NCBI GenBank assembly: GCA_028868305.1 | Contig: JAGWUS010000007.1 | Span: 1 to 64,000 of the forward strand | Length of the DNA: 64,000 bases | Reading direction: 5' to 3' | DNA from: Burkholderiales bacterium | GTDB taxonomy: Bacteria; Pseudomonadota; Gammaproteobacteria; Burkholderiales; Burkholderiaceae_C | Part shown: piece by piece, positions 19,363-28,600 of the stretch | Position numbering within the stretch: the stretch's first letter is position 1 | Layout: each line of letters begins with the position of its first letter | Notes under the pieces: model-generated | Databases searched by the model: none | What the model was told of the DNA's origin: nothing | The model's input: only the letters and a program-made list of their open reading frames with translations | Made by a program: the position numbers and the translations under genes

Positions 19363-19797
19363 TCAGTGCACCACCAACACCGGAATGTCGGTGTGGGCCA
19401 GAACACGCTGCGTCTGGCTGCCCACGATCAGACGTTCCAGCGCACCGGCGCCATGGGTTCCCATCACGATCAGATCGGCGCCTGACGTCTTGGCAGCTTC
19501 CAGAATGCCCTGGTGAATGCTCCGGTTTTCCGAGATATGCTGCCGCGCTTTGATACCGTGTTTTTCAACTAGCGTCTGTGCTTCGCCCAGCCAGTGTGCG
19601 GCAGCGTCGCGCGCGGCCTGGTGCATGGGGTTGTCTTCAGCACGGTAAGCGTCACCCATCATGCCGACCGGGTACTTTTCAATAGCCGTCACCAGAGTGA
19701 CCTCGGCCCCCAATGCTTTAGCCAGTGCTGCGCCCTTGTCCAAAGCGCGCTTGGAAACTTCAGATCCATCTGTAGAAATGAGAATGTGTTTAAACAT
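19363..19797 (-). CDS. uspA: Universal stress protein A family
   Basis: The 144-residue single Usp domain opens FKHILISTDGSEVSKRALDK and has the ATP-binding signature GTHGAGALERLIVGSQTQRV near the C-terminus, so it is of the ATP-binding type. The start is the ATG at 19797; the frame extends further but only over non-coding sequence. Its promoter contains an FNR-type box, implying induction when oxygen falls, as known for several Pseudomonas Usp genes. Specific targets are unknown. Confidence 0.9.
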   Translation of the reverse strand: MFKHILISTDGSEVSKRALDKGAALAKALGAEVTLVTAIEKYPVGMMGDAYRAEDNPMHQAARDAAAHWLGEAQTLVEKHGIKARQHISENRSIHQGILEAAKTSGADLIVMGTHGAGALERLIVGSQTQRVLAHTDIPVLVVH

Positions 19798-19831
19798 GGT
19801 GGCCCTGTAATTCGTTGGAACTGCGATTATT

Positions 19832-19880
19832 GCGATGCAGTGTAGGCAAACTGCCAGTCGACCAATATGATGCACATCAA
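19832..19880 (-). promoter_or_regulatory. FNR/ANR-type class II promoter of uspA
   Basis: On the minus strand TTGATGTGCATCAT (19880-19867) matches the FNR consensus TTGAT-N4-ATCAA at 9 of 10 fixed bases. TACACT (19844-19839) is a fair -10. With a start 7 nt after it (about 19832) the box is centred at -41.5, the exact class II spacing for FNR/CRP-family activators. Basis: the sequence, plus the known geometry of these promoters. Confidence 0.7.
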
Positions 19881-19990
19881 AATCCGGTTGCACCATGCCA
19901 TCTAGGGTAAACACTGAGCCGTGTTGTCAGCATTTCTACAGGGCTTAGACATGGCTTGCGCGTATCCTCCGGGGACTGTGCCTAGTAGGC

Positions 19991-20554
19991 ATGAAATCAC
20001 TAATGGAGAACATCGTGTCCGCACTACTCAAGTTTGCCCTCGGCATGGACTGGATCAGCGAAAAGTTCGGCGTTCTCGCCTCCTGGACCGTTTTGTTTGC
20101 AGCTTTGATCAGTGCTGGCAACGCGTTCATTCGCTATGGCCTGGACTGGAGCTCCAACTCCATGATTGAAATCCAGTGGTATCTGTTCGCCTACATGGTC
20201 ATGGTCGGTGCGCCCCATGTGCTCAAACTCAATGAACACGTTCGTGTGGACCTGTTCTACGGGAAGCTCAAAGGCAATGGCCCCGTTTACATCGACCTGT
20301 TCGGACTGATCGTGTTTCTTCTCCCCGTCATCGCACTGCTCATGTATCTGTCATGGGGCTACTTCGCAAATACCTATACATCGGGTGAAATGTCCCAAAA
20401 CGCAGGTGGATTAATTCGCTGGCCCGTCGTGCTGTCCATGCCTCTCGGGTTCGGCATGGTGCTGCTCCAAGGTCTGGCGGAAATCATCAAGCGCATTGCG
20501 TATTTGCAAGGCAAGTTCCAGATGGACACGCACTACGAAAAGCCACTGCAGTAA
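19991..20554 (+). CDS. dctQ: TRAP transporter small membrane subunit (DctQ)
   Basis: The 187-residue protein has four transmembrane segments and the DctQ features EIQWYLFAYMVMVGAPHVLK and NEHVRVDLFY. With DctM it forms the sodium-driven membrane part of a TRAP importer of organic acids. ATG 19991 and the ATG four codons later are both possible; neither has a clear ribosome site. The gene is divergent from uspA and 66 bp before dctM. Confidence 0.92.
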   Translation: MKSLMENIVSALLKFALGMDWISEKFGVLASWTVLFAALISAGNAFIRYGLDWSSNSMIEIQWYLFAYMVMVGAPHVLKLNEHVRVDLFYGKLKGNGPVYIDLFGLIVFLLPVIALLMYLSWGYFANTYTSGEMSQNAGGLIRWPVVLSMPLGFGMVLLQGLAEIIKRIAYLQGKFQMDTHYEKPLQ

Positions 20555-20620
20555 TCGCGCTGTATTCCAGCTGCCACCGCACCCCAATACAACACCCGTT
20601 TTGAGAATCAGGACCACGCT

Positions 20621-22171
20621 ATGACCATGGACCAATTTCCCCCCATCATGTTTGCGGGGCTAGTCCTCTTCATGTTGATCGGATTTCCCGTTGCCTTTTC
20701 ACTGGCTGCGTTGGGCCTGGCCAGTGGCTTCTTTGCTATTGAAATGGGATGGTTTCCGGCCGCCTTTATGGGCAATCTGCCCATCTCGATCTTCTCGATT
20801 CTCAACAACGAGTTGCTACTGGCCATTCCGTTCTTCACTTTCATGGGAACCATTCTGGAGAAGTGTGGCCTGGCCGAAGACATGCTGGATTCCATGGGCC
20901 AGTTGTTTGGCCCACGCCGTGGTGGTATTGGCTACTCGGTCATCATCGTCGGCTTCATCCTGGGTGCAATCACCGGTACCGTCGCGGGTCAGGTTATCGC
21001 CATGGCATTGATTTCATTGCCAGTGATGATGAAATACAACTACAACATGCGCTACGCCACGGGTGTGCTGGCGGCATCGGGAACCATCACGCAGTTGGTT
21101 CCGCCATCTTTGGTACTGGTGGTTCTGGCGGACCAATTGGGTCGCCCGGTCGGTGACATGTACAAGGGGGCCTGGGGTCCATCGATTTTGCAGGTAGCAA
21201 TGTTTGCGATTTATACCTTCGCACTCACACGCATCAAACCAGATTATTTGCCGCCGATACCCATCACAGAACGCACTTTGCAGGGCTGGTCCCTGTGGAA
21301 AAAATGCTTGCGTGGCATTGTTCCTTCTGCCGTCCTTATTTTTACCGTGTTGGGTTCTATGGGCGGCCTGCCAATGCAGGATAGCGCCATTGCAACCCCT
21401 ACAGAAGCGGGCGCCATGGGTGTCGTTGGCGCCCTGATTCTGGCAGCCATGTCCAAGCGACTCACAACGGCACTGATCTGGGAAGCTATGTCCGGCACCA
21501 TGCGCTTGACTGCGATGGTCGTATTCATCCTGATTGGCTCCAGGGTGTTCAGCCAAGTGTTCCAGGGCGTCGATGGTTCTATGTGGGTTGAACACCTGCT
21601 GACCGGTCTACCTGGAGGCCAAGTCGGCTTCCTGATTGTGGTCAACGTGTTTGTGTTCTTCCTGGCGTTCTTTCTCGACTTTTTTGAAATCGCGTTCATT
21701 ATCGTGCCCATGCTGGCTCCTGTGGCCGACAAGATGGGCATTGATCTGATCTGGTTTGGTGTACTGTTGTGCGTGAATCTGCAAACCAGTTTTATGCACC
21801 CGCCCTTTGGTTTTGCCCTGTTCTATTTGCGCGGTATTGCTGACACCTTGTTCAAGGACAAGCGTATCCCTGTGCCGGTCAAATCGAATGACATTTACAT
21901 GGGGGCCATCCCCTGGGTGATGATGCAGATTATTCTGGTCGTCGTCGTCATTTTCCTGCCCCAGTCAGTGACTATGTTCCTTGATAAGAAGGTGGAAATC
22001 GACATCGACAAGGTCACCATCGAAATGCCAGCGGAAGAAGCCGGGCCCACCGTTGAGCTCAAACCGGGCGAACTGCCTAAGCCCAAAGAAGAGTCCCCGG
22101 ACAGTGCTGCGGCAGACGAAAAAGCTGCTGCTGATGAGCAGAAGAAAATTGACGACCTCTTTAAGAAGTAA
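20621..22171 (+). CDS. dctM: TRAP transporter large membrane subunit (DctM)
   Basis: The 516-residue protein has about 12 membrane segments with DctM motifs (FPVAFSLAALGLASG, PFFTFMGTILEKCGLAEDML, GAITGTVAGQVIAM, SGTITQLVPPSLVLVVLADQ). It carries the substrate with sodium. Residues about 463-516 are an added hydrophilic, acidic/lysine-rich tail (KPGELPKPKEESPDSAAADE...), not needed by the family, of unknown role. The next gene starts 12 bp later. Confidence 0.93.
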   Translation: MTMDQFPPIMFAGLVLFMLIGFPVAFSLAALGLASGFFAIEMGWFPAAFMGNLPISIFSILNNELLLAIPFFTFMGTILEKCGLAEDMLDSMGQLFGPRRGGIGYSVIIVGFILGAITGTVAGQVIAMALISLPVMMKYNYNMRYATGVLAASGTITQLVPPSLVLVVLADQLGRPVGDMYKGAWGPSILQVAMFAIYTFALTRIKPDYLPPIPITERTLQGWSLWKKCLRGIVPSAVLIFTVLGSMGGLPMQDSAIATPTEAGAMGVVGALILAAMSKRLTTALIWEAMSGTMRLTAMVVFILIGSRVFSQVFQGVDGSMWVEHLLTGLPGGQVGFLIVVNVFVFFLAFFLDFFEIAFIIVPMLAPVADKMGIDLIWFGVLLCVNLQTSFMHPPFGFALFYLRGIADTLFKDKRIPVPVKSNDIYMGAIPWVMMQIILVVVVIFLPQSVTMFLDKKVEIDIDKVTIEMPAEEAGPTVELKPGELPKPKEESPDSAAADEKAAADEQKKIDDLFKK

Positions 22172-22183
22172 GAAGTACCCGCA

Positions 22184-22651
22184 ATGACTGTCCCGGCTCC
22201 TTTTGTGTTCACCCCCAACGATGAACGCATTGAGTGCAGCGCTTTTTCAGCCACGTTCAAAATGCTGGCAGTGGTTGTGGTCACACTGGCCATCGGATGG
22301 GCATGGCAGATGTGGTCCAACGGGCTGCTGCTGCTTTCCTGGGCTTCCAGTGGCTGGTTGGGTGCCGCTCTTTGCATGATGCTGGTGACAGAGTGGTACA
22401 TCCTGCGGGGCACTACCAAACTGAACAAAGATGCCATCGAGCAATCCTGGGTGTGGAACAAGCGCGTTGCAATGCAAGACCTTGCCTATGCCAAGCTGAT
22501 TCGCATACGTGGCCTGGAATGGTTGTTGGCCCCGCGGCTGTACACCAAGACGTTCTCCAACAAGTTGACCGTTTTTTATGCCGCTGGGCCACATATGCTG
22601 GTCGAATTTCAGCGCCTTGAAACTGCGTTACAGGCTGCGAAACAGCAATAA
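22184..22651 (+). CDS. Small membrane protein linked to the TRAP genes, function unknown
   Basis: The 155-residue protein has two hydrophobic segments (about 27-45 and 49-70), then a soluble C-terminal part with conserved-looking GTTKLNKDAIEQSWVWNKR and LAYAKLIRIRGLEWL, which resembles the membrane-anchored PH-like proteins of short length. It is 12 bp downstream of dctM and on the same strand, so probably cotranscribed. I do not recognise a family with certainty. The terminator at 22669 closes the unit. Confidence 0.65.
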   Translation: MTVPAPFVFTPNDERIECSAFSATFKMLAVVVVTLAIGWAWQMWSNGLLLLSWASSGWLGAALCMMLVTEWYILRGTTKLNKDAIEQSWVWNKRVAMQDLAYAKLIRIRGLEWLLAPRLYTKTFSNKLTVFYAAGPHMLVEFQRLETALQAAKQQ

Positions 22652-22668
22652 ATGTTTCCGCCGAAACG

Positions 22669-22698
22669 AAAAAAAACCGCGCAATGCGCGGTTTTTTT
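22669..22698. terminator. Bidirectional terminator
   Basis: AAAAACCGCGC, loop AAT, GCGCGGTTTTT, with a long A run before and T run after, so it can stop transcription both from the TRAP unit and from dctP, which converge here. Confidence 0.9.
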
Positions 22699-22712
22699 GT
22701 GTGCGACTCTCG

Positions 22713-23792
22713 TTACAGTTTTTGTTCCTGCATGAACTTGTCAAAGTTTGCTTCGGTGAAGCGGAACCAGAGGTTGGAGTCGGCGCGGAACTTCGAGAAG
22801 TCGGCGTAGATTTTTTTCCAGTCTTCGTTCTTGGCGTTCAATTCGGAGTACAGCGCCATGGCCTCTTTGAAAGCCGCCGCCATCACATCTTTGGGGAAAG
22901 GGCGCAGTTTGGTTCCGGAACCTACCAACTGCTTGAGGGCAGCGGGGTTCTTGGCATCGTATTTAGCCTGCATATCGGTGTGCGCATAGGCAGCTGCATT
23001 CTGCACGATGGCCTTGTTCTCGGAAGACAAGGCATCAAATGCTTTCTGGTTGATGAACAGGTCCAGTTGAGGACCACCTTCCCACCATCCGGGGTAGTAG
23101 TAGTAAGGCGCAACCTTGTTGAAACCGAGCTTCTGGTCGTCGTAGGGACCAACCCACTCGCAAGCATCGATAGTTCCCTTTTCCAATGCCGTGTAAATCT
23201 CGCCGCCAGGAATGTTCTGGGGAATCACGCCCAAACGCTCAATGGCTTTTCCAGGAAACCCACCTGTGCGGAATTTCAATCCTTTAAGGTCTTTCACCGA
23301 TTTGATTTCCTTGCGGAACCAGCCACCCATTTGGGCACCTGTGTTGCCCATAGGGAAATTGATCATGCTGTACTTGGCATAAAACTCGCGCATCAGTGTC
23401 AGGCCATTGCCCTGGTACATCCACGCTGTCATCTGACGGCTATTCAGGCCAAAAGGAATGGCACAACCCAAAGCGAACGCTTCGTTCTTGCCAAAAAAGT
23501 AGTAAGGAGCAGTGTGAGCACACTCCATTGAGCCTTGTTGCACGGCATCAACCACACCCAATGCAGGGGCGATTTCGCCGGCAGCGTGTACCGAAATTTC
23601 GAACTTGCCTCCCGACATTTCTTTCACATGCTTGGCAAAGGTCTCTGCAGCCCCAAAAATCGTATCCAACGCCTTGGGAAAGCTCGATGCCAGACGCCAG
23701 CGCACAGCTTGCTGTGCGTGAACCGCAGGTGCGGCACCAGCAGCCAAAACACCGGCAATGCCCGCGTTTTTCAGTATTGAACGACGATCCAT
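22713..23792 (-). CDS. dctP: TRAP substrate-binding protein, TakP-like
   Basis: This is a 359-residue periplasmic binding protein with a Tat/Sec-type leader (MDRRSILKNAGIAGVLAAGA, cleaved after VHAQ). It contains the DctP/TakP fold with FRTGGFPGKAIERLG, DACEWVGPYDDQKLGF and YYPGWWEGGPQLDLFINQ, which recall the alpha-keto acid binding protein TakP of Rhodobacter. The ligand is thus probably a 2-oxo acid or other monocarboxylate. It faces dctQM across a shared terminator, so its expression is independent of them; this split is unusual since the three are normally one operon. Confidence 0.88.
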   Translation of the reverse strand: MDRRSILKNAGIAGVLAAGAAPAVHAQQAVRWRLASSFPKALDTIFGAAETFAKHVKEMSGGKFEISVHAAGEIAPALGVVDAVQQGSMECAHTAPYYFFGKNEAFALGCAIPFGLNSRQMTAWMYQGNGLTLMREFYAKYSMINFPMGNTGAQMGGWFRKEIKSVKDLKGLKFRTGGFPGKAIERLGVIPQNIPGGEIYTALEKGTIDACEWVGPYDDQKLGFNKVAPYYYYPGWWEGGPQLDLFINQKAFDALSSENKAIVQNAAAYAHTDMQAKYDAKNPAALKQLVGSGTKLRPFPKDVMAAAFKEAMALYSELNAKNEDWKKIYADFSKFRADSNLWFRFTEANFDKFMQEQKL

Positions 23793-23959
23793 AAAAGGTA
23801 CTCCTGTTGGTTTTATGACAATCTCGCCTGTGGCGCATGCCCACGCGCGAGGACTGCGATGAGTCAGTGGCGATTGTAGAAAGGAGACAGGTCACTTTCG
23901 TGGGGGTTTTCCCTCGAAAGGTCCCATCTGGTAAATGCCTTCAGCGAACTGCAAGCAAT

Positions 23960-25846
23960 TCAGGCGGCGCGTTCCACTGGTGGCAACATCGCTTCAAAAC
24001 GGCGCTCGATGGAGGCCTGAATGCCTGCAGCATCCAGCCCCTGCATAGCCAGCAACTTGGCGGGGTCGCCATGCTCGATAAATGCGTCTGGCAAACCGAG
24101 TTGCAGTACCGGCACCAACACACCAGCAGCATGCAGCGCCTCGGTGACTGCGCTGCCAGCGCCGCCCATCACCACACCTTCTTCCACTGTGACCAACGCC
24201 CGGTGGCTGCGTGCCACCTGCAAAAGCAATTCGGTGTCCAATGGCTTGGCCCAGCGCATGTTGACCACCGTGGCGCCCAAAGCGTTTGCGGCTTGCAGCG
24301 CCGGATACAACAGCGTGCCAAACGCCAGAATGGCAATGCCACTGCCCTGCAGGCGGATTTCACCTTTGGCAAATGGCAAGGGCTCCAGTCCACTCAGCAC
24401 GGCCACACCCGCACCGGCTCCACGGGGGTAGCGCACGGCTACCGGATGCGCCTGCGCAAAGGCGGTGCTGAGCAGTTGCCGGCATTCGTTTTCATCGGCC
24501 GGGCAGGCCACGCTCACGTTGGGGATGCAACGCAAAAATGGAATGTCGTAAGCACCGGCGTGGGTCGCACCATCCGCACCCACCAGACCGGCGCGGTCCA
24601 GTGCAAACACCACCGGCAGGTTTTGAATGGCTACGTCGTGGATCAACTGGTCGTAGGCACGCTGCAGAAAGGTGGAATAAATGGCCACCACCGGTTTGAG
24701 ACCCTCGGCGGCCAGGCCCCCCGCAAAAGTGACCGCGTGCTGTTCGGCAATGCCCACGTCAAAGTAGCGTGCGGGAAAGCGCTTTTCAAACTCCACCATG
24801 CCGGAGCCTTCGCGCATGGCGGGGGTAATGCCGACCAGCCGCGGATCGGCCGCCGCCATGTCGCACAGCCACTGGCCAAACACCTGGGTAAACGTGGTCT
24901 TGCCCGCGAGACCGGGCTTTTGCAAACCCACGGCCGGGTCAAACTTGCCGGGGCCGTGGTAGGCCACCGGGTCCGCCTCGGCCAGCTTGTAGCCCTGGCC
25001 TTTTTTGGTCACCACATGCAGGAACTGCGGACCCTTGAGCTTGCGCACGTTTTCCAGCGTGGGAATGAGCGAATCCAGATCGTGGCCATCAATCGGTCCC
25101 ACGTAGTTGAAGCCGAACTTTTCAAACAGCGTAGCCGGTACCACCATGCCCTTGGCATGCTCTTCAAAACGCTTGGCCAGCTCGAACAGGGGTGGTGCAC
25201 CCTTGAGCACGGTTTTGCCCACGCTTTTGGCCGCCGCATAGAACTGGCCGCTCATCAGCTGGGCCAGATAGCGGTTAAGTGCACCCACCGGCGGGCTGAT
25301 GCTCATGTCGTTGTCGTTCAGGATGACCAGCAGGTTGGCTTCTGCCACACCCGCGTTGTTCAGGGCTTCAAAAGCCATGCCTGCGGTCAGCGCGCCATCA
25401 CCAATGATGGCCACCGCGTGGCGCTCTTCGCCCTTGATTTTTGCGGCCAGTGCCATGCCCAGTGCGGCCGAGATAGAGGTGCTGGAATGGGCGGTACCAA
25501 AAGCGTCAAACTCGCTCTCGGTGCGCTGTGGAAAGCCTGACAGGCCACCGAGCTGGCGCAGCGTTTCCATGCGGTCGCGCCGGCCGGTCAGGATTTTGTG
25601 CGGATAGGTCTGGTGGCCCACATCCCACACCAGGCGGTCCTGCGGCGTGCTGAAAACATAGTGCAGCGCAACCGTCAGTTCCACCGTGCCCAAGTTGGAG
25701 CTCAGGTGACCACCCGTTTTAGCGACGCTGTGCAACAGGTAAGCGCGCAACTCATCGGCCAGCGTCTTGAGCTGGGCACGCGGCACCTTGCGCAGGTCTT
25801 CGGGGTGGTTGATGGTATGCAGCAGGGGGTAGGCGTGTTTCGTCAT
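23960..25846 (-). CDS. dxs: 1-deoxy-D-xylulose-5-phosphate synthase
   Basis: The 628-residue thiamine-diphosphate enzyme has [37 protein letters not shown] (ThDP-binding), the catalytic [20 protein letters not shown], and [15 protein letters not shown]. It joins pyruvate and glyceraldehyde-3-phosphate in the first step of the non-mevalonate isoprenoid pathway. The ATG at 25846 is chosen; an extension reads through the upstream repeat and lacks homology. ispA and xseB lie upstream on the same strand, with a family A repeat in the 73-bp gap. Confidence 0.96.
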   Translation of the reverse strand: MTKHAYPLLHTINHPEDLRKVPRAQLKTLADELRAYLLHSVAKTGGHLSSNLGTVELTVALHYVFSTPQDRLVWDVGHQTYPHKILTGRRDRMETLRQLGGLSGFPQRTESEFDAFGTAHSSTSISAALGMALAAKIKGEERHAVAIIGDGALTAGMAFEALNNAGVAEANLLVILNDNDMSISPPVGALNRYLAQLMSGQFYAAAKSVGKTVLKGAPPLFELAKRFEEHAKGMVVPATLFEKFGFNYVGPIDGHDLDSLIPTLENVRKLKGPQFLHVVTKKGQGYKLAEADPVAYHGPGKFDPAVGLQKPGLAGKTTFTQVFGQWLCDMAAADPRLVGITPAMREGSGMVEFEKRFPARYFDVGIAEQHAVTFAGGLAAEGLKPVVAIYSTFLQRAYDQLIHDVAIQNLPVVFALDRAGLVGADGATHAGAYDIPFLRCIPNVSVACPADENECRQLLSTAFAQAHPVAVRYPRGAGAGVAVLSGLEPLPFAKGEIRLQGSGIAILAFGTLLYPALQAANALGATVVNMRWAKPLDTELLLQVARSHRALVTVEEGVVMGGAGSAVTEALHAAGVLVPVLQLGLPDAFIEHGDPAKLLAMQGLDAAGIQASIERRFEAMLPPVERAA

Positions 25847-25849
25847 ATG

Positions 25850-25910
25850 CTCTGTTTTTTGTAGCTGCTTGTGCTTGTTGTATGCGGGCTGGAGGCCTTT
25901 TTTGTACCAA
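25850..25910 (+). repeat. Repeat family A copy 4 (dxs-ispA gap)
   Basis: GCTCTGTTTTTTGTAGCTGC, then TTGTGCT, then GCGGGCTGGAGGCC and a T run, on the plus strand. It fills most of the gap between ispA and dxs and includes the region just upstream of the dxs ATG. Confidence 0.75.
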
Positions 25911-25919
25911 ATCACCGGC

Positions 25920-26855
25920 CTAGCTGGCCCGATTGACCACCATGTCGGCCAGACCGCGCAATGCCTGTGTGTGGGCCAGACCACTGGCATCGAGCGCCGC
26001 CAGCGCTTCGGCCAGCAGTTGCTGTGCATAGGCTTTGCTAGGCTCCAGCCCCATCAGGGATACATAGGTGGGCTTGTCGTTCTCGGCGTCTTTGCCAGCG
26101 GTCTTGCCCAGGGTGGCTGAGTCGGCTGTTACATCCAGAATATCGTCCACCACCTGGAACGCCAACCCGATGGCCGCACCATACACCTCCAGCGCATGCA
26201 GTGCCCTGGCATCCGGTGTGCCGCACTGGGCGCCCATCACCACGCTGCCCTGCAACAGGGCGCCGGTCTTGAGCTGGTGCATTTCGCGCAATTGGCGCTC
26301 ATTCAAATGCTGCCCCACACTGGCCAGATCAATGGCCTGGCCGCCCGCCATACCGGCGCTGCCCGCAGCGCGAGCCAGCAACGCACACAGGCGTGCCTGC
26401 GTGGCAGGTGCTACGGAGCCATCCATGGGCGTGAGCAACTCGAACGCCAGTGCCTGCAGCGCGTCGCCCGCCAGCAGCGCGCTGGCCTCGCCGTATTGCA
26501 CATGCACCGTAGGCTTGCCACGGCGCAGTACATCGTTGTCCATGCAGGGCATGTCGTCGTGCACCAGCGAATAGGCGTGAATCAGCTCCACCGCACACGC
26601 GGCGCGAAGTGCCGCAGGCGCACCCGTCGGGTCCGTAGGCAAAGCGACCGCTTCAAACGCCGCCATCACCAGCAGTGGACGCAGGCGTTTGCCACCGTCG
26701 AGCACCGCGTAACGCATGGCTTCGACCAGTTCGGCGGGAGCGCCATGGTCCAGGCCTTGGGGTGCGTCGGCCGTGACCCAGCCCTCCAGCGCCCGCTCCA
26801 CCTGCGCCAGTCGCTCACGGTTCCAGCCGTTGAGGTCAAAGCTTGGCGCCGTCAT
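25920..26855 (-). CDS. ispA: Polyprenyl/farnesyl diphosphate synthase
   Basis: The 311-residue prenyltransferase has the first aspartate-rich motif DDMPCMDND (residues 100-108) and the second DDILDVTAD (near 235), with GGKRLRP binding isopentenyl diphosphate. The length and the spacing of the first motif fit a short-chain (C15) synthase. It makes farnesyl diphosphate for ubiquinone, undecaprenol and other products. xseB overlaps its start by ATGA, and dxs follows: the usual xseB-ispA-dxs operon. Confidence 0.95.
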   Translation of the reverse strand: MTAPSFDLNGWNRERLAQVERALEGWVTADAPQGLDHGAPAELVEAMRYAVLDGGKRLRPLLVMAAFEAVALPTDPTGAPAALRAACAVELIHAYSLVHDDMPCMDNDVLRRGKPTVHVQYGEASALLAGDALQALAFELLTPMDGSVAPATQARLCALLARAAGSAGMAGGQAIDLASVGQHLNERQLREMHQLKTGALLQGSVVMGAQCGTPDARALHALEVYGAAIGLAFQVVDDILDVTADSATLGKTAGKDAENDKPTYVSLMGLEPSKAYAQQLLAEALAALDASGLAHTQALRGLADMVVNRAS

Positions 26856-27109
26856 TGGGCTTTCCAGGGCTTGAGAGCACCGTCGTCCAGCACCTTGATC
26901 TGATCCTCCACTGCCTGCAGGCGGTCGCGGCAGAACTGCAGCAGCGTTGCGCCCCGCTGGTAGCCGGACAGCAACTGCTCCAGCGGCATGTCTCCGGACT
27001 CCATGCGCGCCACCAATGCCTCCAGTTCGCCCATGGCAGCCTCATAAGTGGCGGGCATGGCCGCGCTGGAAGCATCGGTAGTGGGGGATGAAGCGGTGGC
27101 CTTGGGCAT
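26852..27109 (-). CDS. xseB: Exonuclease VII small subunit
   Basis: The 85-residue protein begins with a short variable Ala/Ser/Thr-rich stretch and carries the XseB motif [20 protein letters not shown], then [20 protein letters not shown]. It binds XseA to make the single-strand exonuclease VII. The ATG at 27109 is chosen because upstream sequence shows no homology. It overlaps ispA. Confidence 0.93.
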   Translation of the reverse strand: MPKATASSPTTDASSAAMPATYEAAMGELEALVARMESGDMPLEQLLSGYQRGATLLQFCRDRLQAVEDQIKVLDDGALKPWKAQ

Positions 27110-27209
27110 GGAATGGAGCACTGTGGATTGAATCGCCGATTTTAGGCGGTTCAAGGGGTACAAATATGTGCCCCTGCCGGGGCCTTATCCTGAAGCCGGG
27201 CGCAGGAAG

Positions 27210-27275
27210 TACAATGCTGCCTCCCGCAGCTCTCGAGGTAGCTGCCATTCATGCCCCTCTTTTGAGGGGTTTTGT
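27210..27275 (+). promoter_or_regulatory. Promoter-like element with hairpin and terminator: attenuator or small RNA
   Basis: TACAAT (27210-27215) is followed by the hairpin GCAGCT-CTCGAGGT-AGCTGC (27226-27245) and by CCCCTC-TTTT-GAGGGG with TTTTGT (27254-27273), a good intrinsic terminator. All this is between divergent xseB and the Rieske gene. A roughly 50-nt RNA would start near 27222 and end near 27275. It may be a free small RNA or a leader that prevents read-through into the Rieske gene. The -35 is poor. Confidence 0.45.
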
Positions 27276-27343
27276 ATCTTTTCAGGACCGAGTTGTGCAA
27301 CCTATGTGCAAAACCACCCCCCAAAGTGCAGGTCAGGACTACC

Positions 27344-28510
27344 ATGTCTGATTTGAGCCTTTCGCTGCGGCAGCCCGTCAGCCAGCTGCCCGTAACCAGT
27401 TATTTTGACCCGGCGCTCTATGCGCGCGAGATGCAAAGCATCTTTCAGCAAGGGCCCCGTTATGTGGGGCACTCTCTGGCCGTTCCCAACGTCGGGGACT
27501 ATTACGCCCTGCCCCAGGAAAACGGCGGACGCGCTCTGGTGCGCAATGCCGGTGGGGTAGAGCTCGTCTCCAACATCTGCCGGCACCGCCAGGCCGTCAT
27601 GCTCAAGGGGCGCGGCTCGTTGACCCACTCCGGCCAGGGTACTTCGGCGGGCGGCAACATCGTCTGCCCACTGCACCGCTGGACCTACAGCGGCGCCCAC
27701 GCAGGCCAGGGTGGCACACAAAGCGGCACGCTCATTGGTGCGCCCCACTTTGCCCATGACCCCTGCCTGAACCTGAACAACTACCCGCTGCAGGAATGGA
27801 ACGGCCTGCTGTTCGAGCGCAATGGCGTCGATGTGGCCCGGCAACTGGCTGCCCTGGGGCCACGCACCGACCTGAGATTTGATGGCTATGTGCTCGACAA
27901 GGTGGAACTGCATGAGTGCAACTACAACTGGAAGACCTTCATAGAGGTCTATCTGGAGGACTACCACGTAGGCCCATTCCACCCGGGTCTGGGCCACTTT
28001 GTCACCTGCGACGACCTGCGCTGGGAGTTTGGCGACCACCACTCAGTACAAACCGTTGGCGTGGCCAATCGCCTAGGCAAGGCCGATGCCACTGGCGGGT
28101 CGCCCGTATATGAGCGCTGGCAGAAAGCCCTGCTGAACTACCGTGGTGGCGTGCCCCCGAAACAGGGCGCCATCTGGCTGACCTACTACCCGCACATCAT
28201 GGTGGAGTGGTACCCGCACGTGCTCACCGTCTCCACGCTGCACCCCATGGGCGTGAACAAGACCCTGAACATGGTGGAGTTCTACTACCCCGAGGAAATT
28301 GCCGCCTTCGAGCGCGAATTTGTCGAAGCCCAGCAGGCCGCGTACATGGAGACCTGCATCGAGGACGACGAAATCGGCGAGCGCATGGACGCCGGCCGCG
28401 CGGCCCTGCTGGCGCGCGGCGACAATGAGGTCGGCCCCTACCAGAGCCCCATGGAAGACGGCATGCAGCACTTCCATGAGTGGTACCGTCACAAGATGGG
28501 CACGGTCTAG
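27344..28510 (+). CDS. Rieske-type aromatic ring-hydroxylating oxygenase, alpha subunit-like
   Basis: The 388 residues contain a Rieske [2Fe-2S] domain (CRHRQ at 79-83, CPLHRW at 108-113) and a mononuclear iron domain with WKTFIEVYLEDYHVGPFHPG (about 198-217), which holds two histidine ligands. The family hydroxylates aromatic acids, amines or sterol-like substrates using an external reductase. No beta subunit or reductase gene is close, so it is probably a three-fold alpha-only enzyme. The substrate is unknown. The start at ATG 27344 follows a leader with a terminator. It stands next to the xseB-ispA-dxs operon on the opposite strand. Confidence 0.85.
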   Translation: MSDLSLSLRQPVSQLPVTSYFDPALYAREMQSIFQQGPRYVGHSLAVPNVGDYYALPQENGGRALVRNAGGVELVSNICRHRQAVMLKGRGSLTHSGQGTSAGGNIVCPLHRWTYSGAHAGQGGTQSGTLIGAPHFAHDPCLNLNNYPLQEWNGLLFERNGVDVARQLAALGPRTDLRFDGYVLDKVELHECNYNWKTFIEVYLEDYHVGPFHPGLGHFVTCDDLRWEFGDHHSVQTVGVANRLGKADATGGSPVYERWQKALLNYRGGVPPKQGAIWLTYYPHIMVEWYPHVLTVSTLHPMGVNKTLNMVEFYYPEEIAAFEREFVEAQQAAYMETCIEDDEIGERMDAGRAALLARGDNEVGPYQSPMEDGMQHFHEWYRHKMGTV

Positions 28511-28521
28511 TGCAAGCAACT

Positions 28522-28596
28522 CGCCGTAGGGCCGCCCCAAGGCGTGTTAGCCCCCTTGGGGGGCAGCGACCCGCGCAGCGGGTGAGCGTGGGGGCC
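28522..28596 (+). repeat. GC-rich dispersed repeat family B, copy 1
   Basis: The 90-bp gap between the Rieske and DMT genes is filled by GGGCCGCCCCAAGGCG, CCCCCTTGGGGGGCAGCG, CCCGCGCAGCGGG and GAGCGTGGGGGC. The same blocks recur in reverse at 43078 and 63114 and in a degraded form at 35416. Each copy contains internal palindromes. Confidence 0.7.
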
Positions 28597-28600
28597 TGAT

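Noticed and set aside
22578-23531. 317-codon plus-strand frame over the TRAP binding protein gene
   Set aside because: It is antisense to a clear TakP-like protein and has no domain of its own.
23837-25540. 567-codon plus-strand frame over dxs
   Set aside because: It is the complement of a well-conserved dxs gene; the translation has no recognisable motif.
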